Source: Triticum aestivum (Eukaryota; Streptophyta; Magnoliopsida; Poales; Poaceae). From it: 64,000 nucleotides of DNA. The notes beneath the pieces are model-generated. The model was given only the letters and a program-made list of their open reading frames with translations. It was not told the origin of the DNA and made no database searches. The position numbers and the translations under genes were made by a program. Below, in pieces: positions 46,031 to 54,991 of this stretch; position 1 is the first letter of the stretch, and each line of letters opens with the position of its first letter. The stretch is taken from contig NC_057796.1 in the NCBI RefSeq assembly GCF_018294505.1, positions 194,508,027 through 194,572,026 of the forward strand, in the 5' to 3' direction.

Positions 46031-46899
46031 ATGGAGCTGCCGCCGTGGAGACCCTTCGGGCAGAACTTGCCCGAGCTAAGGAACAAGCCAGGAGAAGTGA
46101 TGCGGCCGCCCTAAAGGCGGTCGAAGAGTTAAGAGCCGAACAGGCTGCTCATCGCCAGAGCGAAGATAAAATAGCCAAGATGGTTGTTGAGCTGAAAGAT
46201 GCCGCCGGCCGATATGAGCTTCTTGAAAAGGAAAGCCAAGCGAAAGCGGCTGACCTGAAAAAAGCCATGGAAGCAGCGAAGGAAACCCGTTCTAAAATCA
46301 GAGTGGCGAAGGAGGAGCTCCGTCAAGCCGGAGATATCACGGCTGGGAAGCCCTTTTTGTTGCGGACGAAGTTCGGAGACCCGAACTATGCCCCTCTGGA
46401 TCAATTATGGAGTGCTGCAGACGCGTACTCGAACTTGGCAATGAGTGCTACTAATGCGACTGAGTTTTTCAAAGATCAGAAAGATCATGAAGTGGAAAGA
46501 TTGTTCTGGTCGCAGTTCAGTACTCCAACGCGTCCGTTGTTGTTAAATGAACAAATGGCCGAGTGGGCCGAGCTCCATAGGTTGTCCGGACTTGCCATGA
46601 GGTCTGTCGTGGATCATCTTTGGCCGGAGGGACCAAGGCCGAATAGTTATTTTGGTTTAGTGCAACGATTCCTTGGTGTTGTGCCGCATATCGACGCTAT
46701 AAAGAGGTCGGCATGCATAGAGGGTGCGCGGATGGCTCTTGCCCGTGTTAAGACATACTGGGCAGAGATGGAGGCCACCGCTATTGCGACCCGAGGTCCG
46801 GCCGTAGGCCAGGTCCCGGCTGAGCACTATTTTGAAGAAGTCCTAGAAGGCGCTCGTTTAATAGAGGCTCAGTGCTCGAAGAGTATCATGTTCGAGTGA
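46031..46899 (+). pseudogene. Antisense gene of C, exon 5
   Basis: Acceptor GTGACTGCAG; two bases complete the codon begun in exon 4, and 288 codons plus a TGA stop follow. Residues 1-100 are a strong coiled coil (heptads in ETLRAELARAKEQARRS, ELLEKESQAKAADLKKAM). The C-terminal part (FGDPNYAPLDQLWSAADAY ... MAEWAELHRLSGLAMR ... ARVKTYWAEME) is a well-ordered, Trp-containing domain that I know only from plant retrotransposon proteins of unknown role. It is open to its natural stop. Together the five exons give about 870 codons with one nonsense codon. Confidence 0.7.
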
Positions 46900-48093
46900 C
46901 ATGTGTCCCAATTGTAAAAACAATGCTATTTGGATTACAAAGGCTGTATTTATACTTTTGCCCGAAAGTATTATGATGCCTCCTGTGCGGCCGTTTATGT
47001 ATGTAGATAACCTGAAAGTTTGCAGTCATCGGCTTCAGCCCCCACGCACATAATGGGGGTGTTCGGAAAAGCGTGTATTCACACTTGATCCAACATCTTG
47101 GTCCATTAAGGAGGTGATAGCGCGGCGAACAAGGCAATCGGACTATATAGCTTTAACACTTTCACTTAGCCATAGGAGTTTGATGGCGGGGCTACTATAT
47201 AGCCCCTGGTACTTCCGCGCTCATCCGAATACGGTGCGCGTACATACATGACCGGGAAACCGGTCCTTCGTTAATGCGGAGGAATCGCGAAGATTCTGAT
47301 GAGTCATCGAGTGGTTGACCAGTCTCGCGCTTTATCATGACAGTCAGTTTTCGGCTTTCTCTGCTGAGGTGCTCATCCAGATGAACCAGGGCACAATCGC
47401 AACAGTTCTCCCGGTGCCACCTTAGCCGATAGAGCGGAACGTAAGGTAGCAAAACACGGGAGCCGGGCAAACCCAACTATTGACCAAAGACATGATTCGG
47501 AGCTGATGCATATAAGGCCAAACTCGCAACGCCGAACACTCCCTAAGGTATTCGGACTTTACAACATATGCTGGGCTGAGTAACGCCCTCGATAATAAAC
47601 CCTGAATTTCCAGGTACGTGCATTAGTCTGACGTGACGAAATGTCAATAACGCCATCATCCCTCTCGGTTGTGTTGACTATCCGGAGGGTGTGAAGCAAC
47701 AAGAGACAGTAAAAAAGGTTTACGCGGGGTCTTAATCTAAAAAGAAACCTTTGAGCAGGGCCCTGCTGCACGTCTGCGCCTGTGTATCTGTTGTGCCGTA
47801 TCCTGGAAGGGTGTAGCACGATTATCATCTGTAAAAGAGGAAAAAACCCATGTAAAAGTCTTCGTGCGAAAAATTGGTTATTCTTAATGAACCATTAAAA
47901 TGCAATCTAAATAGGGTCAAGCCGAACTGTATCCCTTTTGACATGCGGGAAGCCCCTAGCACCACCTATGGGGGTATATCCATCTACCCAATCTCAGGTT
48001 TATCTGATCTGTTATAGCTAGTGGTGCGCCAGACTCGTCGAACCGTGTCCGCGGTCTTGATGACCGATCATTTATTCTGGTTGGAGAGGTCGT
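46900..48093. other. Element C, region between convergent genes
   Basis: The antisense gene ends at 46899 and the sense gag ends at 48094, so the two genes converge on this 1.2 kb. It has no domain of reverse transcriptase or integrase in any frame that I can see. It would hold both 3' untranslated regions; AGTAAAAAAGG and AAAAAGAAACC words are near 47710-47750. Confidence 0.6.
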
Positions 48094-49686
48094 TCAGTGT
48101 TCGGCTGCTAGAGCCGCCACACATTCCTTCGCACGTAAGGAGCGCTCTGTGTTTCCGCTAACTATGATGATGCCACGTGGACCGGGCATCTTAAGCTCAA
48201 TATAAGCGTAATGCGGTACTGCATTAAAACGAGCGAAGGCCGTTCTTTCGAGTAGTGCGTGATAGCCGCTTCGGAATGGAGCGATGTCGAAGGTTAATTC
48301 TTCGCTCCGGAAGTTGTCGGGAGAACCGAATACAACCTCTAGTACTATAGAGCCCGTGCAGCGGGCCTCTGGGCCTGGTATTACTCCTTTAAAGGTAGTA
48401 TTGCTTTGGCTGATTCTTGTCGGGTCTATCCCCATTTTGCGGATGGTGTCCTGATATATCAGACTAAGACTACTGCCGCCGTCCATAAGGACTCGGGTGA
48501 GATGGTATCCGTCAATTATTGGGTCTAGCACCAAGGCAGCTGATCCTCCGCGCCGGATACTAGTCGGGTGATCCCTGCGATCAAAAGTGATCGGGCAGGC
48601 CGACCAAGGGTTGGACTTGGGGGTGACGGGCTCCCCGGCGCATACGTCTCGGAGTGCGCGTTTGCTCTTCCTCTTTGGTATGTGAGTTGCGTAAATCATG
48701 TTCACTGTTTTGACCTCTGGTGGGAATTTTTTCTGTCCCCCAGTGTTCGGCTGGCGAGGCTCATGCTCGTCTTCACTTGGTGTCTCCCTCCCCTTGTGTT
48801 CGGCGTTTAGCTTGCCGGCCTGCTTGAAGACCCAACATTCTCTGTTGGTGTGATTTGCAGGTTTGTCGGAGGTGCCATGAATCTGACATAATCTGTCTAG
48901 AATCTTGTTTAGGCTGGACGGTCCATCTTTGCTGCCTTTAAATGGCTTTTTCCATTGACCGGGTCGAGACCCCCTGAATCCGGCGTTTACCACCGTGTTG
49001 TCTGGGTTGTCTTCATTGTTTCGACGCTTGCTTTTATTGCGTCGTGGTTTCCCATTGCCATCCCTGACTTCGGATGTGCCTGGGTCGCTGGTGCCGCTAC
49101 GGGCCAGCCAACTGTCTTCGCCCGCGCAAAAGCGGGTCATAAGGCTTGTTAGGGCTGCCATTGTCCTCGGTTTTTCCTGGCCGAGGTGTCTGGCGAGCCA
49201 TTCGTCCCGGACACTGTGTTTGAAAGCCGCTAAGGCTTCGGCATCCGGGCAGTCGACGATCTGATTCTTCTTAATGAGAAATCTGTTCCAAAGCTTTCGC
49301 GCTGACTCTCCGGGCTGTTGAATTATATGACTTAAATCGTCTGCATCCGGAGGTCGGACATAGGTCCCTTGAAAATTAGCCCTAAAAGCGTCCTCAAGCT
49401 CTTCCCAACTTCCAATTGAGTTTTCGGGGAGGCTTTTCAACCAGTGCCAAGCTGGTCCTTTCAACTTGAGGGGCAGGTATTTGATGGCGTGGAGATCATC
49501 TCCGCGAGCCATGTGGATGTGAAGGATAAAGTCCTCAATCCAGACCCCAGGGTCTGTCGTTCCGTCATATGCCTCTATGTTCACGGGTTTGAATCCTTCT
49601 GGAAATTCATGATCCAGCACCTCGTCGGTGAAGCATAGGGGGTGCGCGGCACCCCTGTATTTGTATGTGTCGTGGTATTCTGACGG
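48094..49686 (-). CDS. Gag capsid and protease of element C
   Basis: This frame continues directly after an amber codon that ends the upstream frame; the first Met is at 49620. The capsid domain (PF03732) is seen in VNIEAYDGTTDPGVWIEDF, LPLKLKGPAWHWLKSLP, WEELEDAFRANFQGTY and ESARKLWNRFL. A Lys/Arg-rich linker (about 190-230) follows, then a region with CQIHGTS ... NRECWVFKQAGKL, a divergent zinc-knuckle-like piece. The protease has VLMDGGSSLSLIYQDTI; the catalytic triad is DGG instead of the usual DTG or DSG. The frame ends at 48094 without any reverse transcriptase. The virus-like particle may be self-supplied, whereas polymerase would have to come from a relative. Confidence 0.85.
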   Translation of the reverse strand, partial: PSEYHDTYKYRGAAHPLCFTDEVLDHEFPEGFKPVNIEAYDGTTDPGVWIEDFILHIHMARGDDLHAIKYLPLKLKGPAWHWLKSLPENSIGSWEELEDAFRANFQGTYVRPPDADDLSHIIQQPGESARKLWNRFLIKKNQIVDCPDAEALAAFKHSVRDEWLARHLGQEKPRTMAALTSLMTRFCAGEDSWLARSGTSDPGTSEVRDGNGKPRRNKSKRRNNEDNPDNTVVNAGFRGSRPGQWKKPFKGSKDGPSSLNKILDRLCQIHGTSDKPANHTNRECWVFKQAGKLNAEHKGRETPSEDEHEPRQPNTGGQKKFPPEVKTVNMIYATHIPKRKSKRALRDVCAGEPVTPKSNPWSACPITFDRRDHPTSIRRGGSAALVLDPIIDGYHLTRVLMDGGSSLSLIYQDTIRKMGIDPTRISQSNTTFKGVIPGPEARCTGSIVLEVVFGSPDNFRSEELTFDIAPFRSGYHALLERTAFARFNAVPHYAYIELKMPGPRGIIIVSGNTERSLRAKECVAALAAEH

Positions 49687-51189
49687 CTATAGTGTTCGGT
49701 TTTGATTCCGAACTGTTATTCGGTCAATATAGTCATTTGGGCGGCGATGATTCTGTGCCAGAACACGCTTCCTAGATCCGTAGATGGACCTGGTCATACC
49801 GGCTTTTTTGTGTAGGTCCTCACGTAAATCGTGTGCTGACTTGTGTGCGACATCGTTAGCCGCCCTGTCGCGGCCACGGGGTGGTCGGTCCGGCTGATCG
49901 GCCGTTTTATTTTTCGGCTGAGTGGGCTCTAAAGCCTCGTCGTCGAATTCAGGCAACAGCTTGCGCTTTGGATAGCTCTTTGTGTGGCGACTGTCGCCGT
50001 ACTTTTCTTCCGTGTCAAGCACTTTATTCCATTTGTTGTTGAGCGTATTCTGCGCGGCCTTAAGCCTTTGCTTCTGCTTCTTCAGACTCCTCGCGGTGGC
50101 AATAAGCCTTCTATGGAGGTTCTCTTGTTCCAAGTGCCTTTCCGGGATGATGTGTGCACCGTCGTCCGGACTGTTCTCGTTTCCGGAGACAGGTTGATGA
50201 GCTTTACCCTCGGCGTCGCCGTGGTCGGACAGCGGCTCCGTACTATGTTCGCCGTCCACTGGCTCATCCTGCTCCATCGCTGGGTCCATGTGGTCGCCGT
50301 TTCCTTTGGGGTCGACCGGGGTATTATTCTTTCTTGCACTGTTATCGCTGTTTTTGCCGAGGCAGGATTTGGAGCGGCGCCTACGTCGTCGCTTTGGTTG
50401 CTTCTCGAGGGAGCTATCCTTCGCTGCTTCCTCCCATTCCTCGTCGTTATTTTCTTTGGGTGTATCCACCATGTATATATCGTGTGATGAAGTGGCTGTC
50501 CAGCGCCCTGTGGGCGGTGGTCCCTGTTCCTCTCCTACATCGTCGTCCATACCGTCGATGTCTTCGGAGTCGAAATCAAGCATGTCGGTTAAGTCGTCGA
50601 CAGTGGCTATTAAGTGGGTGGTGGGTGGGGAACGAATTTCTTCGTCGCCTATTTCCCACTCGAGCCGGACATAGTTCGGCCGAGGGTCTCCTGGCAAGGA
50701 GAGAGACCTCAATGAATCTAGCATGTCGCCCAAGGGCGAGCGCTGAAAAATATCCGCGGAGGTAAACTCCATGATCGGTGCCCAATCAGATTCGATGGGC
50801 ACGGACGCAGGCGGTTCGGAGCCCGTGGCCGGGGACGAATCCAAGGGTCCGGCAATACAGGTCTCATAGGAGGTGAAGTCAGTATTCGGCTCTATCGCCG
50901 CTGAGTGTGCGGCCTCCGTGGCGGGGTCTATCCACCCGTCCTCGGACGGCACGATCTGCTCCGGCTTGAGGGCCAGAGTAGCTACAGGTGTGATCTCCCG
51001 AACACCGTCCAACGGCAAAGCTAAGTCATGCTCATCGTGACTGTGCGGCGCACCTGACATGGGTTCGAATCCGTCGAAGATCAAGTCTCCGCGGATGTCG
51101 GCAGTATAGTTCAAGCTTCCAAACCTGACCTGATGGCCAGGGGCGTAGCTCTCGATCTGCTCCAGATGGCCAAGCGAGTTGGCCCGCAT
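49687..51189 (-). CDS. N-terminal gag-like ORF of element C
   Basis: 500 codons, first Met at 51189 (the frame is open a little further upstream), stop TAG at 49687-49689. The sequence is acidic in its first half, with a segment FDSEDIDGMDDDVGEEQGPP, and then basic and low in complexity (KQPKRRRRRRSKSC). A predicted coiled coil follows (LEQENLHRRLIATARSLKKQ). The end (SIYGSRKRVLAQNHRRPNDY) leads straight, in the same frame, to the capsid ORF after the amber codon. No catalytic domain. Related long N-terminal extensions occur in plant Tat-type gags, as far as I recall. A single mutation or a regulated stop could explain the split. Confidence 0.75.
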   Translation of the reverse strand: MRANSLGHLEQIESYAPGHQVRFGSLNYTADIRGDLIFDGFEPMSGAPHSHDEHDLALPLDGVREITPVATLALKPEQIVPSEDGWIDPATEAAHSAAIEPNTDFTSYETCIAGPLDSSPATGSEPPASVPIESDWAPIMEFTSADIFQRSPLGDMLDSLRSLSLPGDPRPNYVRLEWEIGDEEIRSPPTTHLIATVDDLTDMLDFDSEDIDGMDDDVGEEQGPPPTGRWTATSSHDIYMVDTPKENNDEEWEEAAKDSSLEKQPKRRRRRRSKSCLGKNSDNSARKNNTPVDPKGNGDHMDPAMEQDEPVDGEHSTEPLSDHGDAEGKAHQPVSGNENSPDDGAHIIPERHLEQENLHRRLIATARSLKKQKQRLKAAQNTLNNKWNKVLDTEEKYGDSRHTKSYPKRKLLPEFDDEALEPTQPKNKTADQPDRPPRGRDRAANDVAHKSAHDLREDLHKKAGMTRSIYGSRKRVLAQNHRRPNDYIDRITVRNQNRTL

Positions 51190-51320
51190 TCGAAGCCGCC
51201 GAATACGAAGATCTGTCCAGGGAGAAAAACCTCACCCTGGATCGCATTGTTGCCGATGATCGAAGGAGCCATCAAGCCTTTATCGTGACGGCACAGTAGA
51301 ACTCTCAATGAAAGCACCAA

Positions 51321-51791
51321 TGTCGGTGTCAAAACCGGCGGATCTCGGATAGGGGGTCCCGAACTGTGCGTCTAAGGCGGATGGTAACAGGAGGCGAGGG
51401 ACACAATGTTTACCCAGGTTCGGGCCCTCTCGATGGAGGTAATACCCTACTTCCTGCTTGATTGATCTTGATGATATGAGTATTACAAGAGTTGATCTAC
51501 CACGAGATCGTAGAGGCTAAACCCTAGAAGCTAGCCTATGATTACCATTGTTCTTGTCCTACGGACTAAACCCTCCGGTTTATATAGACACCGGAGGGGG
51601 CTAGGGTTACACAGAGTCGGTTACAAGGGAGGAGATCTACATATCCGAACTGCCAAGCTTGCCTTCCATGCAAAGGAGAGTCTCACCCGGACACGGGATG
51701 AAGTCTTCAATCTTGTATCTTCATAGTCCAACAGTCCGGCCAAAGTATATAGTCCGACTATCCGAGGACCCCCTAATCCAGGACTCCCTCA
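51321..51791 (-). repeat. 5' LTR of element C
   Basis: 471 bases, 10 differences from the other LTR (97.9% identity by eye). On the minus strand the TATA box TATATAAA lies at 51579-51586, inside a loop between ACCGG/CCGGT arms (51571-51598). Just outside it (51302-51320) the minus strand reads TTGGTGCTTTCATTGAGAG. This should contain the primer site, but it does not match initiator-Met tRNA and I did not assign a tRNA. Confidence 0.92.
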
Positions 51792-52374
51792 ACGCCCCCC
51801 TTTTTCCTTCTCTTCCTCTCTCCCTTCCTTCCCTTCTCCTACTCCTACTAGGAAAGGAGGAGTCCTACTCCCGGTGGGAGTAGGACTCCCCCCTTGGCAC
51901 GCCCTCCTCCTGGCCAGCCTCCTTCCCCCTAGCTCCTTTATATACGGGGGCATGGGGGCACCCCAAGACACAACAATTGATCATTGATCTCTTAGCCGTG
52001 TGCGGTGCCCCCCTCCACCATAATCCACCTCGGTAATATCGTAGCGGTGCTTAGGCGAAGCCCTGCGTCGGTAGCATCATCATCACCGTCACCACGCCGT
52101 CGTGGTGACGAAGCTCTTCCCGGAAGCTCTATTGGGTCGTGAGTTAGCGGGACGTCACCGAGCTGAACGTGTGCTGAACGCGGAGGTGTCGTACGTTCGG
52201 TGCTGAGGATCGGTCGATCGTGAAGACGTACGACTACATCAACCGCGTTGTTATAGCGCTTCCGCTTACGGTCTACGAGGGTACGTAGACGACACTCTCC
52301 CCTCTCGTTGCTATGCATCACCATGATCTTGCGTGTGTGTAGGAAATTTTTTGAAATTACTACGTTCCCCAACA
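51792..52374 (+). repeat. Right LTR of copia B, last part
   Basis: Continuation of the LTR from 42896. It contains the TTTATATACGG promoter near 51938 and ends CCCCAACA at 52374. Confidence 0.88.
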
Positions 52375-52379
52375 TATAT

Positions 52380-52805
52380 ATGAGGGGGGCACCGCTAGAA
52401 CACACACCAACAATTGTTAGCCGTGTGCGGCGCGCCCCTCCACAGTTTACGCCTCCGGTCATATCTTCGTAGTGCTTAGGCGAAGCCCTGCGCGGATCAC
52501 TTCACTATCACCGTCACCACGCCGTCGTGCTGACGGAACTCTCCCTCGACACTTTGCTGGATCAAGAGTTGGAGGGACGTCATCGAGCTGAACGTGTGCA
52601 TTACTCGGAGGTGCCGTACGTTCGGTGCTTGATCGGTCGGAACGAGAAGAAGTTCGACTACATCAATCGCGTTGTCAAACGCTTCCGCTTTCAGTCTACG
52701 AGGGTACGTGGACACACTCTCCCCCTCTCGTTGCTATGCATCTCCTAGATAGATCTTGCGTGGACGTAGGAATTTTTTTGAAATTGCATGTTACGTTTCC
52801 CAACA
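52380..52805 (+). repeat. Right LTR of copia A, last part
   Basis: It resumes with ATGAGGGGGGCACCGC after the TATAT duplication and ends TTTCCCAACA at 52805. An extra 37-base stretch (GCGGCGCGCCCCTCC... at 52428-52464) is absent from the left LTR at 28232, where a deletion has removed it. Confidence 0.88.
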
Positions 52806-52810
52806 CCACC

Positions 52811-53546
52811 TTCTGGTGCCGCACAGAGCTCTTCTTCATCCATGGCATCAATAGGGCAAACACATGATGTTATATGTCGTCATTGCAAGGGTGGAGGTCA
52901 CTATGCAAGCAAATTTCCATCCCCGCGTGTGATGATTGTTATTGAGGATGGTGGGTATGAGTCCGCTAGTGACTATGATGAGGAGACTTTGGCTCTTATT
53001 GCTAGTAAAGAGCAGGGAGGACATGATTCTGAACAAGAGACGCAATACATGGCTGCTGAAGACACTGACAGGTATGAAAGTTTAGTTGCTCAACGTGTTT
53101 TGAGTGTGCAGGTAACGCAAGTTGAGCCAAATCAGAGGCACAATTTGTTTCATACAAACGGAGTTGTGAAGGAACGTTCTGTCCGCGTCATTATTGATGG
53201 AGGGAGTTGCAACAACTTGGCTAGCATGGAGATTGTGGAGAAGTTGTCTCTCACCACCGGACCACATCCGCATCCTTACTACATCCAATGGTTCAACAAC
53301 ATCGGCAAGGTTAAGGTAACACGTACAGTTCGTGTGCATTTTAGTATCGCTACATATGCTGATTATGTTGATTGTGATATGGTACCCATGCAAGCATGTT
53401 CCTTATTACTTGATAGACCATGGCAATTCAATAAAAATTCTGTACACCATGGTAGAAACAATCATTATACTCTTGTTCGTAAGGATAAACATATTACTTT
53501 GCTTCCTATGTCTCCTGATTCCATTTTGAAAGATGATATTAATTGA
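52811..53546 (+). pseudogene. Zinc knuckle and protease, element D
   Basis: Read from the CCACC duplication, the Ser-rich linker of gag continues (SGAAQSSSSSMA) into a CCHC knuckle, CRHCKGGGHYASKF, whose last Cys is Phe. An acidic stretch follows, then the protease with VRVIIDGGSCNNLASMEIVEKL and the downstream LLLDRPWQF, typical of the retropepsin-like domain in grass gypsy elements. A stop at 53546 breaks the frame just before the reverse transcriptase region. Confidence 0.85.
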
Positions 53547-53590
53547 GCTAGTAAGCAAAACAGGAGCAAAATAAGAGTGAAAATCAAATT

Positions 53591-54940
53591 GTGGCAAAAG
53601 AATTGGAACAACAAACGACGCCTAATAATAAATCATCTAGTGTTGCGTTTGAAATTAAATTAAAAAGTGGATGTTTACTTGCCACCAAATCTGATATTGA
53701 TGATCTAGATTTCTGCAAATCTGTATGCTATGCTTTCGTGTGCAAAGAGGCATTAATTTCATTCGAGGACGTGCCTTCCTCTTTACCTCCTGGTGTCACT
53801 AACATTTTGCAGGAGTTCACTGACGTCTTTCCACAAGACGTGCCATCGGGATTACCACCTATTCGAGGGATTAAGCATCAGATTGACTTAATTCCCGGTG
53901 ATTCACTGCCAAACCGTGCACCATACCGTACCAATCCAGATGAGACGAAGGAGATTATGCGTCAATTACAGGATCTGCTCGACAAAGGTTATATACGTGA
54001 ATCTCTTAGTCCTTGTGTTGTTCCTATTATATCAGTGCCTAAAAAGGATGATACATCACGTATGTGTGTTGATTGTAGAGGCATTAATAATATTATTATT
54101 CGTTATCGTCATCCTATTCCTAGGCTAGATGATATGCTTGATGAATTGAGTGGCTCAACAATATTCTTCAAAGTTGATTTGCGTAGTGGATACCATCAAA
54201 TCCGTATGAAATTGGGAGATGAATGGAAAAAAACATTTAAAACTAAGTTTGGATTATGTGAGTGGTTAGTCATGCCTTTTGGGTTAACTAATGCACCTAG
54301 TACTTTCATGAGATTAATGAACGAAGTTTTACGTGCTTTCATTGGATGATTTGTGGTAGTTTACTTCGATGATATATTGATCTATAGCAGATCTTTGGAG
54401 GAACATTTGAAACATTTACGGCTCTACGTGATGCACGTTTATTTGGTAACCTTGGGAAGTGCACCTTTTGCACCGACCGAGTATCTTTTCTTGGCCGTGT
54501 TGTTACTCCACAGGGAATTGAAATTGATAAAGCCAAGATTGAAGCTATTGAGAGTTGGCCGCAGCCCAAAACGGCCACACAAGTGAGGAGTTTTCTGGGC
54601 CTCGCTGGTTTCTATAGGCATTTTGTGAGAGATTTCAACATCATTGTTGCGCCTCTCAATGAGCTTACAAGAAGGATGTGCCTTTTGTTTGGGTTGCCGC
54701 ACAGGAAGAAGCATTCACGGTATTGAAAGATAAGTTGACACATGCTCCTTTACTCCAACTTCCTGATTTTAATATGACTTTTGAGTTTGAATGTGATGCT
54801 AGTGGAATTGGATTAGGAGGTGTGTTATTACAAGATAGTAAACCTGTTGCATACTTTTCTAAAAAATTGAGTGGGCCTAGTCTGACTATTCTACTTATGA
54901 TAAGGAATTATATGCTCTTGTTCGGACTTTAGAAACATGA
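53591..54940 (+). pseudogene. Reverse transcriptase and RNase H, element D
   Basis: 53591-54349 is open and contains IKHQIDLIPGDSLPNRAPYR, GYIRESLSPCVVPIISVPKK, CVDCRGINNI, FKVDLRSGYHQIRMKLGDE and VMPFGLTNAPSTFMRLMNE. A TGA at 54347 then precedes VVYFDDILIYSRSLEEHL, the catalytic YFDD block. A deletion near 54425 and a frameshift near 54670 break the thumb and connection. RNase H follows (FECDASGIGLGGVLLQ, VAYFSKKLSG) and is frameshifted at 54890. The order protease-RT-RNase H-integrase marks a gypsy element. Confidence 0.9.
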
Positions 54941-54991
54941 CAACCTTATTTATGGCCCAAAGAATTTGTTATACATTCTGATCATGAATCT

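Larger units (their letters stand above)
42897..51791 (-). mobile_element. Non-autonomous Ty3/gypsy element C
   Basis: This 8.9-kb element is read on the minus strand, from the 5' LTR at 51321-51791 to the 3' LTR at 42897-43367. The flanks GCGCC (42892-42896) and ACGCC (51792-51796) fit a 5-bp duplication with one later change, and the uninterrupted site is seen in the left LTR of B near 36078. The sense strand carries gag and an aspartic protease but no reverse transcriptase, RNase H or integrase. The space where pol would be is filled by a spliced gene on the opposite strand. LTRs differ at 10 of 471 positions, so it is the youngest of the LTR insertions. The layout recalls Tat-related families, and possibly wheat Fatima-like elements; the name is not certain. 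Confidence 0.88.
34930..52374 (+). mobile_element. Ty1/copia element B, nested in A
   Basis: A second copia of the same superfamily but a different subfamily (for example ACCGGGGGGTTACCGG in its LTR, absent from A). Its own sequence is about 8.55 kb. The left LTR is 34930-36655; the right LTR is split by element C into 41737-42896 and 51792-52374. TATAT is duplicated at 34925-34929 and 52375-52379. This falls inside the TATA box of the right LTR of A. About 10 differences were counted in the first 275 LTR bases, similar to A. Confidence 0.9.
26856..52805 (+). mobile_element. Ty1/copia element A (Angela/BARE type)
   Basis: This is a full-length copia with long LTRs in + orientation; its own sequence is about 8.5 kb after removing element B. 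The left LTR is 26856-28580; the right LTR is split into 33685-34929 and 52380-52805. The target duplication CCACC is present at 26851-26855 and 52806-52810. A counted stretch of about 290 LTR bases shows about 10 differences between the two copies, so it is not a young insertion. Internal order is gag, protease remnant, integrase, reverse transcriptase, RNase H, as in copia. Stops and frameshifts disable it. LTR start TGAAGGAAATATGCCCTAGA matches the Angela/WIS/BARE group as I remember it. Confidence 0.9.
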
